From positions 1 through 52,057 of the forward strand of contig JABDKF010000072.1 in assembly GCA_013003155.1 (NCBI GenBank): a stretch of DNA of 52,057 nt. Direction: 5' to 3'. Made by a program: the position numbers and the translations under genes. The stretch is from Woeseia sp. GTDB taxonomy: Bacteria; Pseudomonadota; Gammaproteobacteria; Steroidobacterales; Woeseiaceae. Shown piece by piece: positions 50,514 to 52,057 of the stretch; position 1 is the stretch's first letter; each line of letters starts with the position of its first letter. Below the pieces are notes generated by a model. It was not told the origin of the DNA. It did not search any database and was given only the letters and a program-made list of their open reading frames with translations.

Positions 50514-52057
50514 ATGAGTTCCGCTGCGCCCGCGAATATCAATACCGACATCCATGCTCACCGCATTTTGATCCTGGATTTCGGGAGCCAGTACACGCAG
50601 CTGATTGCGCGCCGTGTGCGCGAGTGCGGCGTTTACTCTGAAATACTTCCCTGGGACACGAACGAGCAGACGATTCGCAGGTTTACACCGGCAGGCATCG
50701 TGCTGTCCGGCGGGCCCGAGTCGGTAAACCTCGCCGATCCGCCCAGAGTCGCGCAGGTCGTCTTTGAGCTCGACGTGCCGGTACTGGGCATTTGCTATGG
50801 CATGCAGGCAATGGCCGCCGCACTCGGCGGCAGCGTCGCGGCGTCCGCGCATCGCGAATTTGGCTACGCCGAAATTTCACCGCAAGAATCCGAGTTGTTG
50901 CACGGGTTGAGCGACGTCAGCCGCGATTCTCCCCCGCAGCTCAAGGTCTGGATGAGTCACGGTGACCGCGTTGAGAAGTTGCCCGAAGGGTTTGCGACGA
51001 CGGGCGCAAGCTCAAATTCCCCTCTCGCGGCAATGGAAGATCGTGAGCGCCGCTACTACGGTTTGCAGTTTCACCCGGAAGTGACGCATACCCTGCAAGG
51101 GCAGATGATCATTGAACGGTTTGTTCGAGAAATATGTCAGTGTGCGGGTGACTGGACGGCCGGGAATATCGTGTCCGATGCGATCACTCGAGTTCGCGAA
51201 CAAGTGGGTGACGGCAAGGTCTTGCTCGGCCTGTCGGGCGGTGTCGATTCCTCAGTGGTCGCAGCTTTGCTGCATGAAGCGATCGGCGACCAGTTGACCT
51301 GCGTTTTCGTTGATCACGGCTTGCTGCGCTACAACGAGGGCGACCAGGTTATGGCTACCTTCGCCGAGCACCTCGGCGTCAACGTCATCCGCGTCAACGC
51401 CGCAGATCGTTTTTTTGCGGGCCTCAAAGGCGTCAGCGATCCTGAGGAAAAGCGGAAAATCATTGGTGGCTTGTTCGTTGAAATCTTCGACGAGGAAGCG
51501 CAAAAACTGACGGATACCGACTGGTTGGCGCAGGGCACGATCTACCCCGACGTTATCGAGTCGGCCGGTGCAGCTACCGGCAAGGCGCACGTTATCAAGT
51601 CGCATCACAACGTCGGCGGACTGCCGGAACACATGCGCATGAAGCTGATTGAGCCGCTGCGCGAACTGTTCAAGGATGAGGTGCGCAAGATCGGTGTTGA
51701 ACTTGGACTGCCGCCGGCCATGGTGTATCGGCACCCGTTTCCCGGGCCTGGGCTAGGCGTACGCGTGCTCGGCGAGGTCAGGCCGGAGTTCGTCGGGAAA
51801 CTGCAGCTTGCCGATGATATTTTTATCCAGGAGCTGCACAGGCACGGCCTCTACGACAAGACCAGCCAGGCCTTCGCTGTTTTTCTGCCGGTGCGATCGG
51901 TCGGCGTGATGGGCGATGGCCGACGCTACGACTATGTTATCGCCTTGCGTGCCGTGGAGACGATCGACTTCATGACGGCGCGCTGGGCACGCTTGCCCTA
52001 TGAGTTCCTGGAGCTTGTATCCCTGCGCATCATCAACGAAGTCGACGGCATCTCACG
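50514..52057 (+). CDS. guaA: GMP synthase (glutamine-hydrolysing), 3' end outside window
   Basis: Aminates XMP to GMP using glutamine and ATP. 514 codons are present to the window edge; roughly the last 15-20 residues are missing. The class I amidotransferase domain shows [27 protein letters not shown] (Cys) and [11 protein letters not shown] (His, Glu); the synthetase domain shows the pyrophosphate loop [25 protein letters not shown] and [16 protein letters not shown]. There is a short N-terminal extension (about 15 residues) before the conserved start. ATG 50514 is four bases after guaB. Confidence 0.97.
   Translation, partial: MSSAAPANINTDIHAHRILILDFGSQYTQLIARRVRECGVYSEILPWDTNEQTIRRFTPAGIVLSGGPESVNLADPPRVAQVVFELDVPVLGICYGMQAMAAALGGSVAASAHREFGYAEISPQESELLHGLSDVSRDSPPQLKVWMSHGDRVEKLPEGFATTGASSNSPLAAMEDRERRYYGLQFHPEVTHTLQGQMIIERFVREICQCAGDWTAGNIVSDAITRVREQVGDGKVLLGLSGGVDSSVVAALLHEAIGDQLTCVFVDHGLLRYNEGDQVMATFAEHLGVNVIRVNAADRFFAGLKGVSDPEEKRKIIGGLFVEIFDEEAQKLTDTDWLAQGTIYPDVIESAGAATGKAHVIKSHHNVGGLPEHMRMKLIEPLRELFKDEVRKIGVELGLPPAMVYRHPFPGPGLGVRVLGEVRPEFVGKLQLADDIFIQELHRHGLYDKTSQAFAVFLPVRSVGVMGDGRRYDYVIALRAVETIDFMTARWARLPYEFLELVSLRIINEVDGIS

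Overview
The window is a dense, housekeeping-rich stretch of a gammaproteobacterial chromosome. The evidence is gene order as much as gene content: yfgM-bamB-der after hisS, pilF-rodZ after ndk-rlmN, queA-tgt-yajC-secD-secF, xerD-dsbC and guaB-guaA all occur as in Gammaproteobacteria. A MetX-like protein with xanthomonad-type serine O-succinyltransferase wording, a large NAD-dependent glutamate dehydrogenase and many fatty-acid genes suggest a heterotrophic, probably marine lineage near Woeseiales/Chromatiales/Xanthomonadales. That placement is inference. I see no phage, transposon, integron, CRISPR array or plasmid gene.

Layout. 1-1160: acyl-CoA dehydrogenase, cut by the window edge. 1506-4996: molybdenum-cofactor cluster (moaA, moaC, mobA, moaD, moaE, convergent mocA). 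5123-9248: lipid/CoA cluster (MaoC hydratase, a 58-residue membrane protein, acyl-CoA ligase, an SDR without catalytic residues, TesB). 9254-15395 (minus): gamma-carbonic-anhydrase-like protein, gpmA, large glutamate dehydrogenase. 15557-18077: tryptophan 2,3-dioxygenase, MarR regulator, ZapE. 18199-22758: ETF-ubiquinone oxidoreductase converging on an SDR, a thiolase and an acylglycerophosphate acyltransferase. 23045-25549: xerD, dsbC, Nudix hydrolase, tRNA-Leu(CAA). 25685-27935: ECF sigma factor, single-span membrane protein, secreted double-PDZ protein. 27999-33355: queA, tgt, yajC, secD, secF. 33359-36937: suhB, then trmJ, iscS, an IscU-like protein lacking two of three cluster cysteines, iscA. 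37079-44991: ndk, rlmN, pilF, rodZ, hisS, yfgM, bamB, der. 45013-52057: MetX/SST-like acyltransferase, thiol dioxygenase, M23 peptidase, xseA, guaB, guaA (cut by the window edge).

How the genes work together. The acyl-CoA dehydrogenase, ligase, hydratase, SDR, thiolase, thioesterase and ETF-QO cover activation, beta-oxidation-type chemistry and electron delivery to quinone. The Mo cluster would build molybdopterin and carries transferases for both the guanine (MobA) and the cytosine (MocA) dinucleotide forms, but no molybdoenzyme is in view. SecDF-YajC, BamB, YfgM, DsbC, RodZ and PilF form an envelope-biogenesis theme, and the sigma/membrane/PDZ trio may be an envelope-sensing unit.

No wholly new system is obvious. 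The most unusual items are the IscU-like protein in an isc locus without iscR, hscBA or fdx; the ECF sigma/membrane/PDZ cassette; the SDR missing its whole catalytic tetrad; and a pair of CRP-type palindromes between the acyltransferase gene and xerD.
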